DNA of 64,000 nt from Strongylocentrotus droebachiensis. Lineage: Eukaryota; Echinodermata; Echinoidea; Camarodonta; Strongylocentrotidae. Positions 35,540 through 47,007 of this stretch are shown here, piece by piece. The DNA lies in assembly GCA_035222895.1 (NCBI GenBank), contig JAVYIG010000632.1:310001-374000 (forward strand), given 5' to 3'. The notes below the pieces were generated by a model. It saw only the letters and a list, made by a program, of their open reading frames with translations. It searched no databases and was not told the DNA's origin. The number at the start of each line of letters is the position of its first letter. Position 1 is the stretch's first letter. The position numbers were made by a program, and so were the translations under genes.

Positions 35540-35745
35540 TATAATCATAATAATAATATTCGCTTCTTGTATAGGGCATATCTTCCAAAGAGCTTTGAAA
35601 ATTATTACCCTAGCTTAATCTCCGGCAGCCGTTATCAGTGCACAGTGCATTTCAAGGAATAATCCTACCAGGTACCCATTCACCTCACCTGGGTCGAGTG
35701 TCGCAAATGTAGATTAATGCCTTGCCAAAGGACATTAGTGCCGTG
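35540..35745 (+). repeat. SINE-like repeat (S1 group)
   Basis: Starts after AATAATAAT, contains TGTATAGGGCATATC, GGAATAATCCTACCAGGTAC and GACATTAGTGCCGTGG. The same body, inverted, is at 53655-53840. TACCCATTxACCTxxxTGGGT-type motifs are common in invertebrate tRNA-derived SINEs. Confidence 0.65.
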
Positions 35746-37735
35746 GCCAGATTTGACATATCCACTAGACCATGATTCACTATTCACGTTTTCCCTTTTT
35801 TTTTCTTCCCTTATAGTGTTGGTGCTTGTTCTTCTACCCATTCCCACAATCTTCATTCCTTTTCTCTCTTCTGCTACCGCACGTTTAATTCCTCAACCAT
35901 TCATCATCAATTTCCATCACCTGCAAACGAAAGTAACTTGAATTCATTAATAACAAAATTCCATTTCTCCATGCACTACTCTCACAGTATGCTAAGGTTT
36001 CAACACATGTCTCGTTAAATGTATAATTGCGCGGCATGCTTCGAGATACATTACACATACCTGGTACTCAAATGATTGAACGTACTTCTCTGAGCAGTTC
36101 ACAGGTAACCCCATAGAGAGGCAAGAATGTCGGTACTTTTGCACAGGTGTATTGCAACCGTGTATTTGTGATTCTCTGTATCCAGAGTAACTCTGCCCAC
36201 AAACAGTTTTCAGCTATGTGGAGGTATCTGTTTTCATTCTTACATTTGAATCAAATATGGCAGATAGATTAATGGTTTGTATCTAATAAAAAAGGAGCTT
36301 TATAAATATAGTATTATTATAATTAATAGAGTGAAGTGTACCCCCCCCCCACGATTTTGCAATAAAGGAATCACAAACAATTGGGGGGAACAATGTTCTT
36401 TATGGTACCAAACTCTTAACATATAATTGTATTTAAAGGGTAGATAGTCAAAATTTATCAGCAACATCTGAATAATAAAAATAGATATTACAGATATTTG
36501 CATGCATTAAAATTACACCCTAACACTAATACTAAATCTGTTTCTATGGCAACTTTCTTTTAAGGAAAGCAAGTATATACATTTCAAATCTGAAAAGACG
36601 TTTGTACTCAATTCACTGTAATATGAAATGTTTGAAGGGCCTCATGGAGTATGGATTATTTAAATATATGATAAGATATATAACATCATTATCTTGAGGA
36701 AAAAAATCTTCCATATAGGCCTAAGTCTTTACAAAGTTTCAGATTCAATTTATTTGTATACAGAGAGTATCAAGACTGTTAACCAATTCTGAAGCAGAAT
36801 ATGCCAAAACCCCATACCAATCTTTAAAAAAGGAAAAGAAGATCTATGCATAGCAGCTAGGTATTCCTTTTATTTGGAATAGAATCCAATGATATAATCT
36901 CTTTGATGATTATTCTCTTGGTCAACACTCAACAGGTAAGCAAAAAAAATATTCTTTTCACTCCAAGTATGCCAGGTAAAAACACAGAACTATTTTTCAA
37001 CTTTTAGACACCCAGGAGGGCAAATTTTTGTCTGATATTTGATCCTTGTTTGCCTGCCTGCTATCATCAGGGTAGAAGTTTCGGAGCAGTATTAAATTAG
37101 AGAGGATATTATTTGGGAAATTCATTGCTAAGCCTAGGGCAAGAGCTTCATCATCTTTGAATTTAGATATGTAGTCTTCATCAAGACTCTCTCATTTGTC
37201 TCTAAAATGATAAATAGTTTGAATATGAAAAGAAAATGAAAAGTGATGAATTGATAAGTGATGAATTGATAAGCAATGAAATGAAATAAAAAATTGATGA
37301 GATAAAAGGCACTTTCAAGAGGATGATATTTACTTTCTACTCTGAAGATCTACAAACAGTTTACTATCGACTGTCTTGAACTTGTTCTAGAAGATATTTG
37401 TTTTGCCTAGACTTGTATGAAGAATACGGACAAACCATTTGGTTATTAAATAGACGCAGTGGTTATTTGGTCAAAATGTTAGTCGCCCTTCTTGCTTAGA
37501 TGTAATTATTACTGGAGGGTATAATATGACTTGGTATTTCAGACAAAAACTGAATAAACTAAATACAATTTTTACAATTTAAACATCCAGACAACAACAA
37601 GACCATTACAAACTTTTAAACTACAGATTTCTTTTTTTTTTCCTTTTTTTTCTCCCAATAGGACAGAAATATTGTCCTTGCAAATCTATCAATTTGTTTT
37701 TTTTCCCAGCACAGTAAATATTAAAAACACATACA
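35746..37735. other. Mostly unique non-coding DNA
   Basis: A C-run lies at about 36341-36350 and a short GTGATGAATTGATAA duplication at about 37235-37265. No gene recognised. Confidence 0.5.
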
Positions 37736-37737
37736 AG

Positions 37738-38045
37738 GCCCATTCACAATTCAGATTTTTTTTCATTTGTAAAACCATTTCCACCACTTAAAAAACCTTT
37801 AGAAACTTTCAGTGTTTGCTTATTCTGCTTTTTTGATGAGTTTTGCGCATGCGCCACTTGTTGATGTTTTGCATGTATTAGCATGGAAGCAAGGAGAGAC
37901 ACGTTACTAAAACCGGAATAATCCACCAGTGTTTTGATTGCAAACATTTACACTGAAAGAAACTTTTTTTAAAGGTTTTTCAATTTTGATTTTTCAGCTG
38001 TGTATATGGGTAGTTAATTGCCTGGCAATTTCCAAGAAAGCTACG
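37738..38045. repeat. Dispersed repeat R, copy 2, with N-like ends
   Basis: Contains CCGGAATAATCCACCAGTGT and AACATTTACACTGAAAGAAA, then CAGCTGTGTATATGGGTAG and TTGCCTGGCAA. The first part matches repeat R; the end motifs resemble those of the N family (AGCTGTGTAAATGGGCC), so R and N may be branches of one group. Confidence 0.55.
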
Positions 38046-38262
38046 CACAAGAGAAAAATCCATGTTTTTGCAGTGTAATTGCAGCTACAGACACATTTAC
38101 AGACACATTCATCACTACTATAGAAGGCAGAATGTTGTTTAATGTCACGGTATCATGAACCCTTTTTACTACATTCTTCTTCTTCTTTTTTTTTTTTGGG
38201 GGGGGCCTGTTTCAGGATATATATTTAATATTAACTAGTTGCTTGGATATAGGGCAGAAGTA

Positions 38263-38268
38263 AAAGGA

Positions 38269-38327
<59 letters not shown>

Positions 38328-38330
38328 GAG
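38263..38330. repeat. (GAAA)n microsatellite
   Basis: About 13 GAAA units followed by a short GAGAG run. Confidence 0.97.
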
Positions 38331-38452
38331 GAGGACAGGGGTGATGAATAGATGGGCCTAAAGGGAGGAGAGAGGGGTAATCTACCATACTTGCAGGACA
38401 CCAGACACTATTCTTATACTTTGAGTTTATCCTACTTTCTATCCATTTAGGG

Positions 38453-38970
38453 CCTAGAGAAGGGTTGTCTGCAGAGACGAGACACACCTCTCCAGATCAA
38501 ACTAGTGAATAATAGCCTGTTCAGACACTAAGAAATTTATACGAAACTTGTTTAAAGAAACGTTATAAAGAATCATTGTATGGTGAAATGGGTACAGACA
38601 AGATAACAACATCGTATAAAGAAACGTATACCAAAGGAACTAATATTGAAGAGGTCTATTGAGGTAACAGCTAGCCAATCATCAGTGCTCATTCTCAATA
38701 AGCCCCGCCCAGTTATAACATTTTGATATGAAACCATGTTCAGATTTAAGCAGGACCCCGATTCATTTTTGAATTTTTGTTTGAAACGTTGCTTAAACAT
38801 GCGTTTTGCTTTAATGATGTTTCATTACACGTTTCTTTAGATGTCATTCAGACTAGAAAAAAGGTAATTACTTGTTGTATAGCTATACAATGATTCTAAT
38901 AGCCTGAACACTGGGTAAGGGTCTAGAGAAGGGTTGTCTGCAGAGACGAGACACTCCTCTCCGGATCAAG
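38453..38970. repeat. 45-bp direct repeats flanking about 423 bp
   Basis: AGAGAAGGGTTGTCTGCAGA continuing to CTCTCCxGATCAA occurs at 38456-38498 and again at 38924-38966. The segment between contains a relative of the 139-bp array unit (ACGAAACTTGTTTAAAGAAA, GCCAATCATCAGTG). Confidence 0.8.
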
Positions 38971-39298
38971 ATAGAAAGAAAGGGCCGCACGATCTTCCTT
39001 GGGCAATTTCAATTCCATTTTTGATTGATAAAGTACAAGACAGCAGCTCATGCAAGGGATCTACATGGATGTGTGTGCGTATGGAGGATGAAGAGAGAGA
39101 GGAAAGTTTGGATGAAGTCACCCACGATTTGAACTTTCTTGAATTACCAAGGGAATCAGTTCATTTAGACGAGATGGGTTTTTCTTCTCTTCTTATGAGT
39201 GGTGTGGCTCCAGAGGTCTGAGAAAAATAGCCCTCGGACATGGGAAGCGAGTGGAAACGTGGTGGAAGACATGTATCAACGTTAAATCCCTGTCTACG

Positions 39299-39790
39299 AT
39301 CTTGATCTTTAACAGCCACTTCTCTAGAAGTCAGATAAAAAAAGAAGTTCCTCGGAATACCCATCTATTATACCAAGGAGTATGTTATCCTTGTTTATAC
39401 ATAAACCCGAAACATTCATTTACTTTACACCAGTACTTTTTATTTGTCAATTTCTTACGCTTTTTCAATTCTCTGTTGATTCCTTCCAAAATCTACCACT
39501 TTTGCACAAAGTGAACATAGTACTTCTTGGATAAAACTAAGAATATCCTTTCAAATATTGCTCATTTAACACTCACTGATCTTTAACATTCACTTAACTA
39601 AAAGTCAGATTAAAAAAAACTATCCCGGAATACCCATCTATTCATCATACTAAAGCCTTGAAGCATTCATTCACTTTCTTATGCTTTTATCTTTCAATTT
39701 CTTTAATGCATTTATCTATCCTCTTTTGATTCCTTATAAAATCTTCCTCATTTTGAACATCCTTCTTGGATAAAACTGAGAATATCCTTC
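39299..39790. repeat. 273-bp diverged tandem duplication
   Basis: Both copies share GATCTTTAAC, AAGTCAGAT, CGGAATACCCATCTATT and TCTTGGATAAAACTxAGAAT. The offset is about 273 bp, with indels. Small open frames here have no domain. Confidence 0.8.
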
Positions 39791-39818
39791 TAAATATTGC
39801 TGGTTTTCTAACTGTTAA

Positions 39819-40320
39819 AGGTAATACAAAGTTTTGGGAAATTTTGAAAATTGAGTGGATAGTGAATCTTTACAATTTTGATATATTTGGATGCCCCTGT
39901 GGATGTATTATAAGCACTAAAAAAATTAGCCCCTAAAACACTTCTGTTTTCGAGAAATATTGAATATAAAAATTTACCGGTGCTCCCGGTAAATTTTGAT
40001 AAATTTCAAATAGCGCCTATGGCCGTACAATGGTAGCTGCGACCATGAAAATCTCAGAATATGTTGTTGTGATATATAATTTCCAAACGGAAATAGCAAA
40101 TCGGTCTTTTTTAGTCAAGAAACATTGTTTTATAGCTAAATTAATATCTTGACCTTGAGAGGGAGCTATACAACATAAAGAGTTTATTATTTATAATTTC
40201 ATAACTTTAGACTCGATTTCAACCGCGACAACGATCAATGAATATTGTAGGAACGCATATGCTTCCAATATGTTAATCTGAACCAAATCCATGACCCTAT
40301 ACCAAAACTTTGTAATACCT
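39819..40320 (+). mobile_element. C-family MITE, copy 1 (TTAA-flanked)
   Basis: 502 bp. Begins AGGTAATACAAAGTTTTGG and ends CCAAAACTTTGTAATACCT, perfect inverted repeats, with TTAA at 39815-39818 and 40321-40324. A second internal inverted motif surrounds AAATTTACCGGTGCTCCCGG. Nearly identical to 55047-55547. It shares its right TTAA with the next element. Confidence 0.93.
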
Positions 40321-40324
40321 TTAA

Positions 40325-40700
40325 AGGGATCGTGTAACAATGTTAAATCTGAGATACACGGCCCTACGTGTTATCAGTGTCTGTGATATCGTGTAATATT
40401 GAAGCCCTAAAAAAATTGCGCTTCAAAATGATCAAGAAGTGCCTCAAAAAGTAAAAATCTTTGAGTGACCGGTTTTACCATACTCGTTTCCCCCTATAGA
40501 CTGTAGTGTTATGAAAACCGTCAGGCGAACGGTTTTCAAAATTTGTAATTCCAATCATAAATATCTTTATGATCAGACAGGCGATCGGCTTGTAAAAGTC
40601 ATGGGGTTCCTGACTGACCTAAAGGTTTATAATTATCATTGCATTATGAGCTAAATCCAAAATTTTATTTCAGAATCTGAGACAAAGTTACCGGATCCCT
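40325..40700 (+). mobile_element. B-family MITE, copy 1 (TTAA-flanked)
   Basis: 376 bp. Begins AGGGATCGTGTAAC and ends GTTACCGGATCCCT (ends pair as AGGGATC...GTTAC with one offset), TTAA at 40321-40324 and 40701-40704. An internal palindrome GAAAACCGTxxGxCxAACGGTTTTC lies near 40512-40537. The same family is at 54663-55042, inverted. Confidence 0.9.
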
Positions 40701-40704
40701 TTAA

Positions 40705-42850
40705 GTAGTGAACAGTAATAATATTAGTCATTGTTCCTCATCCTATTGTAACAGATTTTCATAAGAGTAAAAAATTTGACTTAATTGAACCGGTTGGACA
40801 CACTTTCTTTTATAATTTGACACATATTCAACAGGGTTGATAAAGATTTTAAAGAATATTTCAATTCAATTTGTATATATGAAACCAAGTGAAGAACTAC
40901 AAGCATATTCTCAGCAGACATCCAATGGCAAGACTGGTCTAAGTTTTGTTTTCAATCTCAACTACCAAACAATGCCCTTCCCTCCATGCATTGAAATGTC
41001 AGAATGCATATTTTGGCGATGCCTCTGTCATCTCCGTCCTGCCCAAATTCTTGTAGACACTATAGAGCATACTCGCATGAAACGGGACACCCGTCATTGA
41101 GACTGACACTATTTCATTAGACTAATCCACAAACAAATGCTCTGAATTCCTTGTAATTCAACGCCCAAAATATACCTCTCAACAAGTTCAACCGGGCCAC
41201 CGTAAAATACAACGAAGTACCACAAAACGCAACTAGTAAAAATATGAAATATAAGATGTACGGCACCCCAAATAGTTGACAATATATCTCAGTTGTCAGA
41301 GAGCTTAAAATATGAACTTGAATCTCTCTCCCTGGCCACTCCCCATGTTGACATGTGAATATATATTTATTTCTCTTTTCAGACCATATGCCAGTGATAA
41401 TATAGTTCTACAAAAATAAAAAGACAATTTTAATGCAGGTAAGAGAAATAAAATATTCCATGTGGATTGTGGAAATTCCATACCGGTAGTTTTATGGATT
41501 GGAAAATTTTGACATGCACATAACTATTATCCACAGCACATCAGGACGGTTGTCTTTTCCATCATAAAACTTTGTGAAAAGATAACTTTCATTACTATTA
41601 TTTTCGTAAACAATGAATCAAGTATAGTCCTTCTTTATTACTCATTAGATAGAATAAAATACAACAAAATTATTGTCAACTTTTTCCAGGGTACCAAACT
41701 TGGAATTTTAGGCTTCACAGAATACACCCAGTGGTAGGGTTAGGTTTAGGGAATATTACTTGAGAACAGATTGTGCCTTGTATTAATGATAAGGAAACCA
41801 AGCAGGGAAGATTTAAAAAATAGGCTCTTTTCTATACGTGCTAATACCTATGCTCCTTCAAAGCATATAACATTTCTATTTTCAGTTGAGTGTGGAGCAC
41901 AGTCTTGTACGGAATAGGTTCTCGGACCTGGTCAAGATTATTTTATACAAATTTGTGCGTTGCTATACTTTTCTTTGAAATAAAGAGATGATTAGAAGTT
42001 TTTACAACAACTTCAGAGAAAAGCATACTTTTATAATCAGGAGTAAATAATTCTGACTAAATAAATCAGAAGGTCTCTATTAAAAAGCTCTGGTAAAATG
42101 TTTGAAAAGAATCAGAATTCTAACCTTTCATGAAAATTCTTGAAAATAAAATCTACTGAGTATAAGTAAGATATTTGATTTGGTGTCTTTCACCGTCATA
42201 TAACCATCATCAAGCTAACTTGAAATATTTCCACAAAGTCACCAGAGACCACTGGAGCAGTGAGATATTAGCCCGCGATTATAAGTACCAGTAATATGAA
42301 ATCAAGATATCTTAATGCCAACATGCTAATCCCCCTGACAATGCTAAAATATCTCAAACTCAAATTCATACCATCGGTAAAGAAACATGAGCCTCCGTAA
42401 CTCTATCAACACCGTTCCTTATCATGTCTACGCTCTATCGCTTTTTAAGAAAACTGAAAATATTCAATCGCTCCATTGGTACTACAGGATGCTTGAAGGC
42501 TACCCCCCCCCCTCCGTCTCTCTCTTTCTTATTCCCTTCTTTGTATTTCCTTTCTTTCTTTCGCCTATCCTGTCTGTTCTTCCACATCACAACCAATCGC
42601 ATGATAGAATCAATTGAAGATAACATCTTATTTAAATGACCCTTAATCTCTACTTTCAACAAGATCCTATATCCCAATCTAAATGTTTCTCCACTTATCT
42701 CTGGCAATATCTGAATGCTATTCCTGCTTCCATGGTACATGGGAATCATGCATACACTAAAAGAAATGCACTACATCACATTGACCTGCACTGTTCACAC
42801 TAGTTCAATAAGTACAGCCATGCAGGCATGGAATGATATTTGTGCGAACA
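40705..42850. other. Mostly unique non-coding DNA
   Basis: A short TAGGGTTAGGTTTAGGG telomere-like motif lies at about 41735-41752. A C-run is at about 42502-42511. Open frames of 71-104 residues around 42.4-42.7 kb overlap each other on both strands and have no domain. Confidence 0.5.
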
Positions 42851-42856
42851 TCGTAA

Positions 42857-43045
42857 AGCGGGACTGCACTACTTGTAGCTACTTGCGCCCTCTATATAGC
42901 AAACAATGCCTAAGCGGTACCTGTTGGTCCCCCATGGTCCCCTTTTTCTTTTGTTAATTGAGAGCTGATTTGATGAGATATAGCCACCTGTCAGTGACCA
43001 CGCATGGAGGTCTAATGCCTCCTGGCCAAACTAGTGCAGATAGGC
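42857..43045 (-). mobile_element. Q-family MITE, copy 3
   Basis: 189 bp, most complete copy. Right TTAA at 43046-43049; the left flank reads GTAA (42853-42856), probably a mutated TTAA. On the minus strand it starts AGCCTATCTGCACTAGT and ends with GTGCAGTCCCGCT. It has both the GGCCAGGAGG and the TATAGAGGG blocks. Confidence 0.78.
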
Positions 43046-43059
43046 TTTAAGGATGATTT

Positions 43060-43330
43060 ACAGGTAGAGGTGTCGTAGTTGAGTGGTTTGAGCCCCGGCA
43101 GAAACTTATGTCGTTGAGCAAGGCATTTTATCTACATTGCTTCTCTCCACCCAGGGCATAAATAGGTACCCGATGGGATAAAGGGTTTAATGTGACTGGA
43201 TTAGCTTGCGTCAGTAAAAGGCTAATGATCAGAATGTTCCCCAGGGAGTGGAGAATGTGCACTGTAATATGCAGAATAGCAGTTGAATCCAGTGACCGGG
43301 ATAATAGTACTGTTAGCACCTTCGTTAATC
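43060..43330 (+). repeat. SINE-like repeat (S2 group)
   Basis: Contains GGTTTGAGCCCCGGC, CTCCACCCAGGGCATAAATA, GGTACCCGATGGG and CCCCAGGGAGTGGAGAATGT. The core matches 4300-4385, and 51385-51640 in reverse. Confidence 0.65.
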
Positions 43331-43689
43331 AATGGTTAAGTGGTAAGTAAGAAACAGGTATTAATTATCTGTGGGGTGGGTAAGAATAAGGTATAGTGAG
43401 GAAGAGGCTTTGGAACCATTTCAAACGTGAACTTTCAATTTACCAAATAATTCATCAAATAAATGCTCCCTTGTGAGGCCTTTTGTTTCCACACACACAT
43501 CTTATCTCCCAAGTTCATCACCTGATTTCAAAACGTTTTTAAGTCCCCAAAAGATTACTTACAATACATCTTTCAAAAAGTGACTTTCTCTACGCCGTCT
43601 GTGTCAAGATAACTAACAAGATGCATCTCCCTCTCACATGCCCTCTCTCCCTCCATTTCTCTATGTGCATCTGTCTCTCTTTACCTAAC

Positions 43690-43803
43690 CCCACCCCATC
43701 TCTCCCCCTCTCTCTCTCTCTCTATATATATCTCTATCTATCTATCTATCTCTGTCTGTCTGTATTTGTCTCTGTTTCTGTCTCTCTGTCTCTGTCTCTC
43801 TCA
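43690..43803. repeat. CT/TA/CTGT microsatellite
   Basis: CTCT run, then TATATA, TCTATCTATC and TCTGTCTG segments. A (CAC)n-like stretch follows at about 43862-43915. Confidence 0.95.
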
Positions 43804-43944
43804 GTAATTTACTTTGTTGATCCACCATCACATCAAATCCTTACAATTGATTTACAATCTTCATCACCATCACCATCACCACCACTACCACTACCACCAC
43901 CACCACCACCACTACCATCCTCATAATCATGGTCTTCTTTTACT

Positions 43945-44458
43945 CTTTTCACACTGGTTTTGCTTAACCCCGTACTTTGCTTAGCCCCGTACTATCCTTA
44001 ACCCCGGACTATTTTTTTGGCTTTTCACACCCGCTGTTTTTAGTCCCGTACTGGCGCCTATTCCGGAATAAGAAAATTCCCGCTGTTCTCACTGCAATTC
44101 GTTAACCCCGGATATCGTTAATGTTATGATTGGACATACTTCGCATCTGGCCAGCTGCGATACGCTCCATTGCGTAGTACCGGACTATTTTTCGTTTCTG
44201 TTCTCATTCATTTACTTAGCACCGCAATTGCGGGGTTAGCAGGAGTTAGCACCACAATTGCGGAGTTAGCCCTGCTATTTTGCAGGGTTAGTTAACCCCG
44301 TACTATAGGTGGGGTTAGCCAACTTTAGCCCACTTTGGTAAAAACCAGTCTGAACAGAAAGTGGAATAGGCTTAACCCCGTACTATAGGTGGGGCTAAGA
44401 CCCCCCCTTAACCCCACCTATAGTACGGGGTTAAGCAAAATATTGCCAGTGTGAAAAC
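43945..44458. mobile_element. 514-bp inverted-repeat element (G)
   Basis: Ends CTTTTCACACTGG...GCTTAACCCCGTACT and, on the other strand, GTTTTCACACTGG...GCTTAACCCCGTACT; the right arm has six to seven extra bases between the two blocks. The TAACCCCGTACT motif recurs several times inside, as do GTTAGCACCxCAATTGCGG repeats. CpG-rich. No coding frame. Target duplication unresolved. Confidence 0.87.
44371..44435. repeat. Near-perfect 29-bp-arm hairpin inside element G
   Basis: CTTAACCCCGTACTATAGGT-GGGGCTAAG (44371-44399) pairs with 44407-44435 with one mismatch and a 7-base loop. A third copy of the arm is at about 44289-44318. Confidence 0.95.
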
Positions 44459-44463
44459 AGCAT

Positions 44464-44575
44464 TTGTCATCATCATCACGTCACATTGTCATCATCATCA
44501 CCATCATAATCATCATGATTATTATTACCATCATCATCAAAATCATCACATTTATCATCTCCATCATCAACAATA
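44464..44575. repeat. Degenerate CAT/ATC trinucleotide region
   Basis: Interrupted CATCATCAT runs directly after element G. Confidence 0.85.
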
Positions 44576-44857
44576 TCATAACAATTAACAATACATCAAA
44601 AGTCCTATCCCAGACTAATTCTGCATATTTCTTATGTATTAAAAAATATTCAACTTACCTATTAGGAGTCACAGCACAAGTTGAAGCAAGGAAAGAAGAA
44701 CAATATGAAAGAAATAAAAGAAAGAAAGAGATCATTAACAAATTAGTCATAATGTCACAGTAAAATATACTTGTACCACTTTGAAAGACATCGTCATTGG
44801 CAATAATGAGCTCAATCTCATGATAAGTTGATAACCAATGCAAATAATCACTTTAAT

Positions 44858-45879
44858 CCAGGGGAGTGTTTAAGTTGGACTAACTATGGCAGGCCATTCA
44901 TGCCACTGGTTGCTCTCACCATGGACTTAATATGGATGGACATTCAACGTGATTCTTTCTTTGATCCAATCATAGTCGCCGCCTTCTGATTATGTGCATC
45001 TTAGTGAGAACATTCAGCTGTTTTAACAATAACGACTGCGTAAGCATTTTCGGTCATTGACAAAGGAGCAGTTTCCCTCTCTTGGGTTTTGTTTGGATGG
45101 TGTGCTCTGTATAAGAGTGTGTCTTAAATAAAAGCATCCTCAAAGGGGAGCAGCAAAGTTGAAAAGCAGACGATTTTGGTGATATGAAATGCATTATTAC
45201 TGATTCGCAAACTTTCCCACACACCTATGACCTTATAAAACAATTAGAAGGCCATGATCTGTATCAGCACTGTGCGTTGTAACTCTGGAATATTATGAGG
45301 AAATAGGGGGAAACGGGATTTTAAATCACAACCAAAAAATCCAAAAATAACCTCTATCTAGTAATATCAACATGTTTAAAAAAAAAAAAATACATGTACA
45401 GTACACAGAACAACAATTTCTGATTATAAGCCAGAACTGCACATCTATTTTCCATGATTTAGGCGAGTAATTATCTTCTGCGCATGTAGATTAACATGTG
45501 TAAAATCACTATCTTGATTCTGTCCCGGCTTTTTGCCGGCGACCATGATGAGACCAAAGGGAAGAAACATGTACGGAATGTTAATGAGACGACATTGACG
45601 GAGACAATCACAATGAATTAGTTCAGAAAACGATGAATGTCCATCCGTAATAGATCCATGCTCTCACCATTGGTCTCTCAGTCATGATCTTTAGATAATA
45701 TTTTTTCCTTCAATAATGAACTATCAAAAAGGGTAAATTCTGTAGATGTGTGACCATGATTTGTATGTCCCTTGAGAAGCCAATGCCAGGAATGGTGAGA
45801 GTAAACAGTGGCATGAATGGCCTGCCATAGTTAAGTCCAACTTAAAGTCAATCTTAGTCTTTGTGAAACACTCCCCTGG
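44858..45879. mobile_element. About 1.02-kb element with long terminal inverted repeats (I)
   Basis: Ends CCAGGGGAGTGTTTAAGTTG and, on the other strand, CCAGGGGAGTGTTTCACAAA; the right arm has an extra 20-odd bases before AAGTTGGAC. The arms then share TAACTATGGCAGGCCATTCA, TGCCACTG, CTCACCAT and further in ATGGATGGACATTCA, so they extend to about 100-200 bp with gaps. No open reading frame fits a transposase, so it looks non-autonomous. Confidence 0.85.
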
Positions 45880-46326
45880 TATAAGTTAGACTTATGAAAT
45901 ATACAACACACCTCCACTTTGTACAAAGCATTAAATATGACCACTTGTGTAAGTGTGCTTTCCATGATCAAATCTGAAGGGAAAAAAACCCCACCCCAAA
46001 ACAAGCATTCCCTCTAAACTTTCCAACAATTCTTTTGTATTTTGTTGAAACTTTGGATTATTTTTTCTTGACATTTCATTTAGAGTATTTAGGAATACAT
46101 GTATCTAACAAAGATGGTTTCCATTTTTGCTTTCCAATATGATCTGTACATTCACTGTTTGAAATGTCCCTAAAGGCTAAACAAAATTTTGAAAAACATG
46201 TAGCTTTGTAGCATAGTAATTGTAGGATTTTTTTGTGGAGAATATCTAGTATGAAGAAGATAACTGTTGCAGGCGTTTTGTTCTCACAAAAACTGCTTAA
46301 TTATTTCCAAATTAATGACATTGCTT

Positions 46327-47007
46327 ATATCGTCGGCCTTAACTGCTTTTGGCCATTCCGAGATAATCGCGTTTAAAGGTTTTGGCCTCTCTAATAATCA
46401 AAAGTTTGTGGTCGTTTTTTTGCTTTTGTAGCTAATTTCGATAAATGTGTTAAGTTATTAAGTTTTACATGAAATGTGTTAAATTTGTTATAAAATATTC
46501 AGAATTGTACATGCTATGTGCAAAAAACATGTTAGGGCCTTTTTGGCATGAGGCTAGAATGTAGCGTATTTATGCCAGAAGGGCCGTAACCTACTCGGCA
46601 TTATGCCAAAAGGGGCGTAACCTACGCGGCGTTATGCCAAAAGGGCCCTAACCTGCCGTTATCGTACGCGTAACTATGCGCATAACTATGCGCGCGTACG
46701 CGCGCATAGTTAGCACGCTTTTGGCATAAGGAAATTTTCTTGTTTCGCAACACCTTTGGTTTGCCAGAAAGGCCCTCCTAACGCAAATGGCTCATCCGTG
46801 TAGGTTAAGGCCCTTTTGGCGTAAGGAAAAAGATGAGATACGCGTTAAGGCCCTTTTGAAATTCATAATTATCTTCATAAATAAATCGAATTTCAACAAG
46901 TGTAGCACATCATTTTAAAGAGAATGATGAAATCTACAAGGTGATGTTAATAACTCAATAACCCCCAAAATCGGGTTAAGGCCCTTTTGGCATAAGGCCG
47001 ACGATAT
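46327..47007. mobile_element. 681-bp inverted-repeat element (H)
   Basis: Ends ATATCGTCGGCCTTA and TAAGGCCGACGATAT are perfect inverted repeats. Inside, variants of TATGCCAAAAGGGCC or GGCCCTTTTGGCATA occur about nine times in both orientations, separated by TAACCTACGCGGCGT-like links. A 30-bp perfect palindrome lies near the middle. Non-coding; target site possibly TA or TATA, ambiguous because the flanks are TA-rich. Confidence 0.88.
46683..46712. repeat. 30-bp perfect palindrome in element H
   Basis: TAACTATGCGCGCGT followed by its exact reverse complement ACGCGCGCATAGTTA. The centre is alternating purine-pyrimidine, and a partial arm copy (TAACTATGCGCA) precedes it. Confidence 0.97.
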
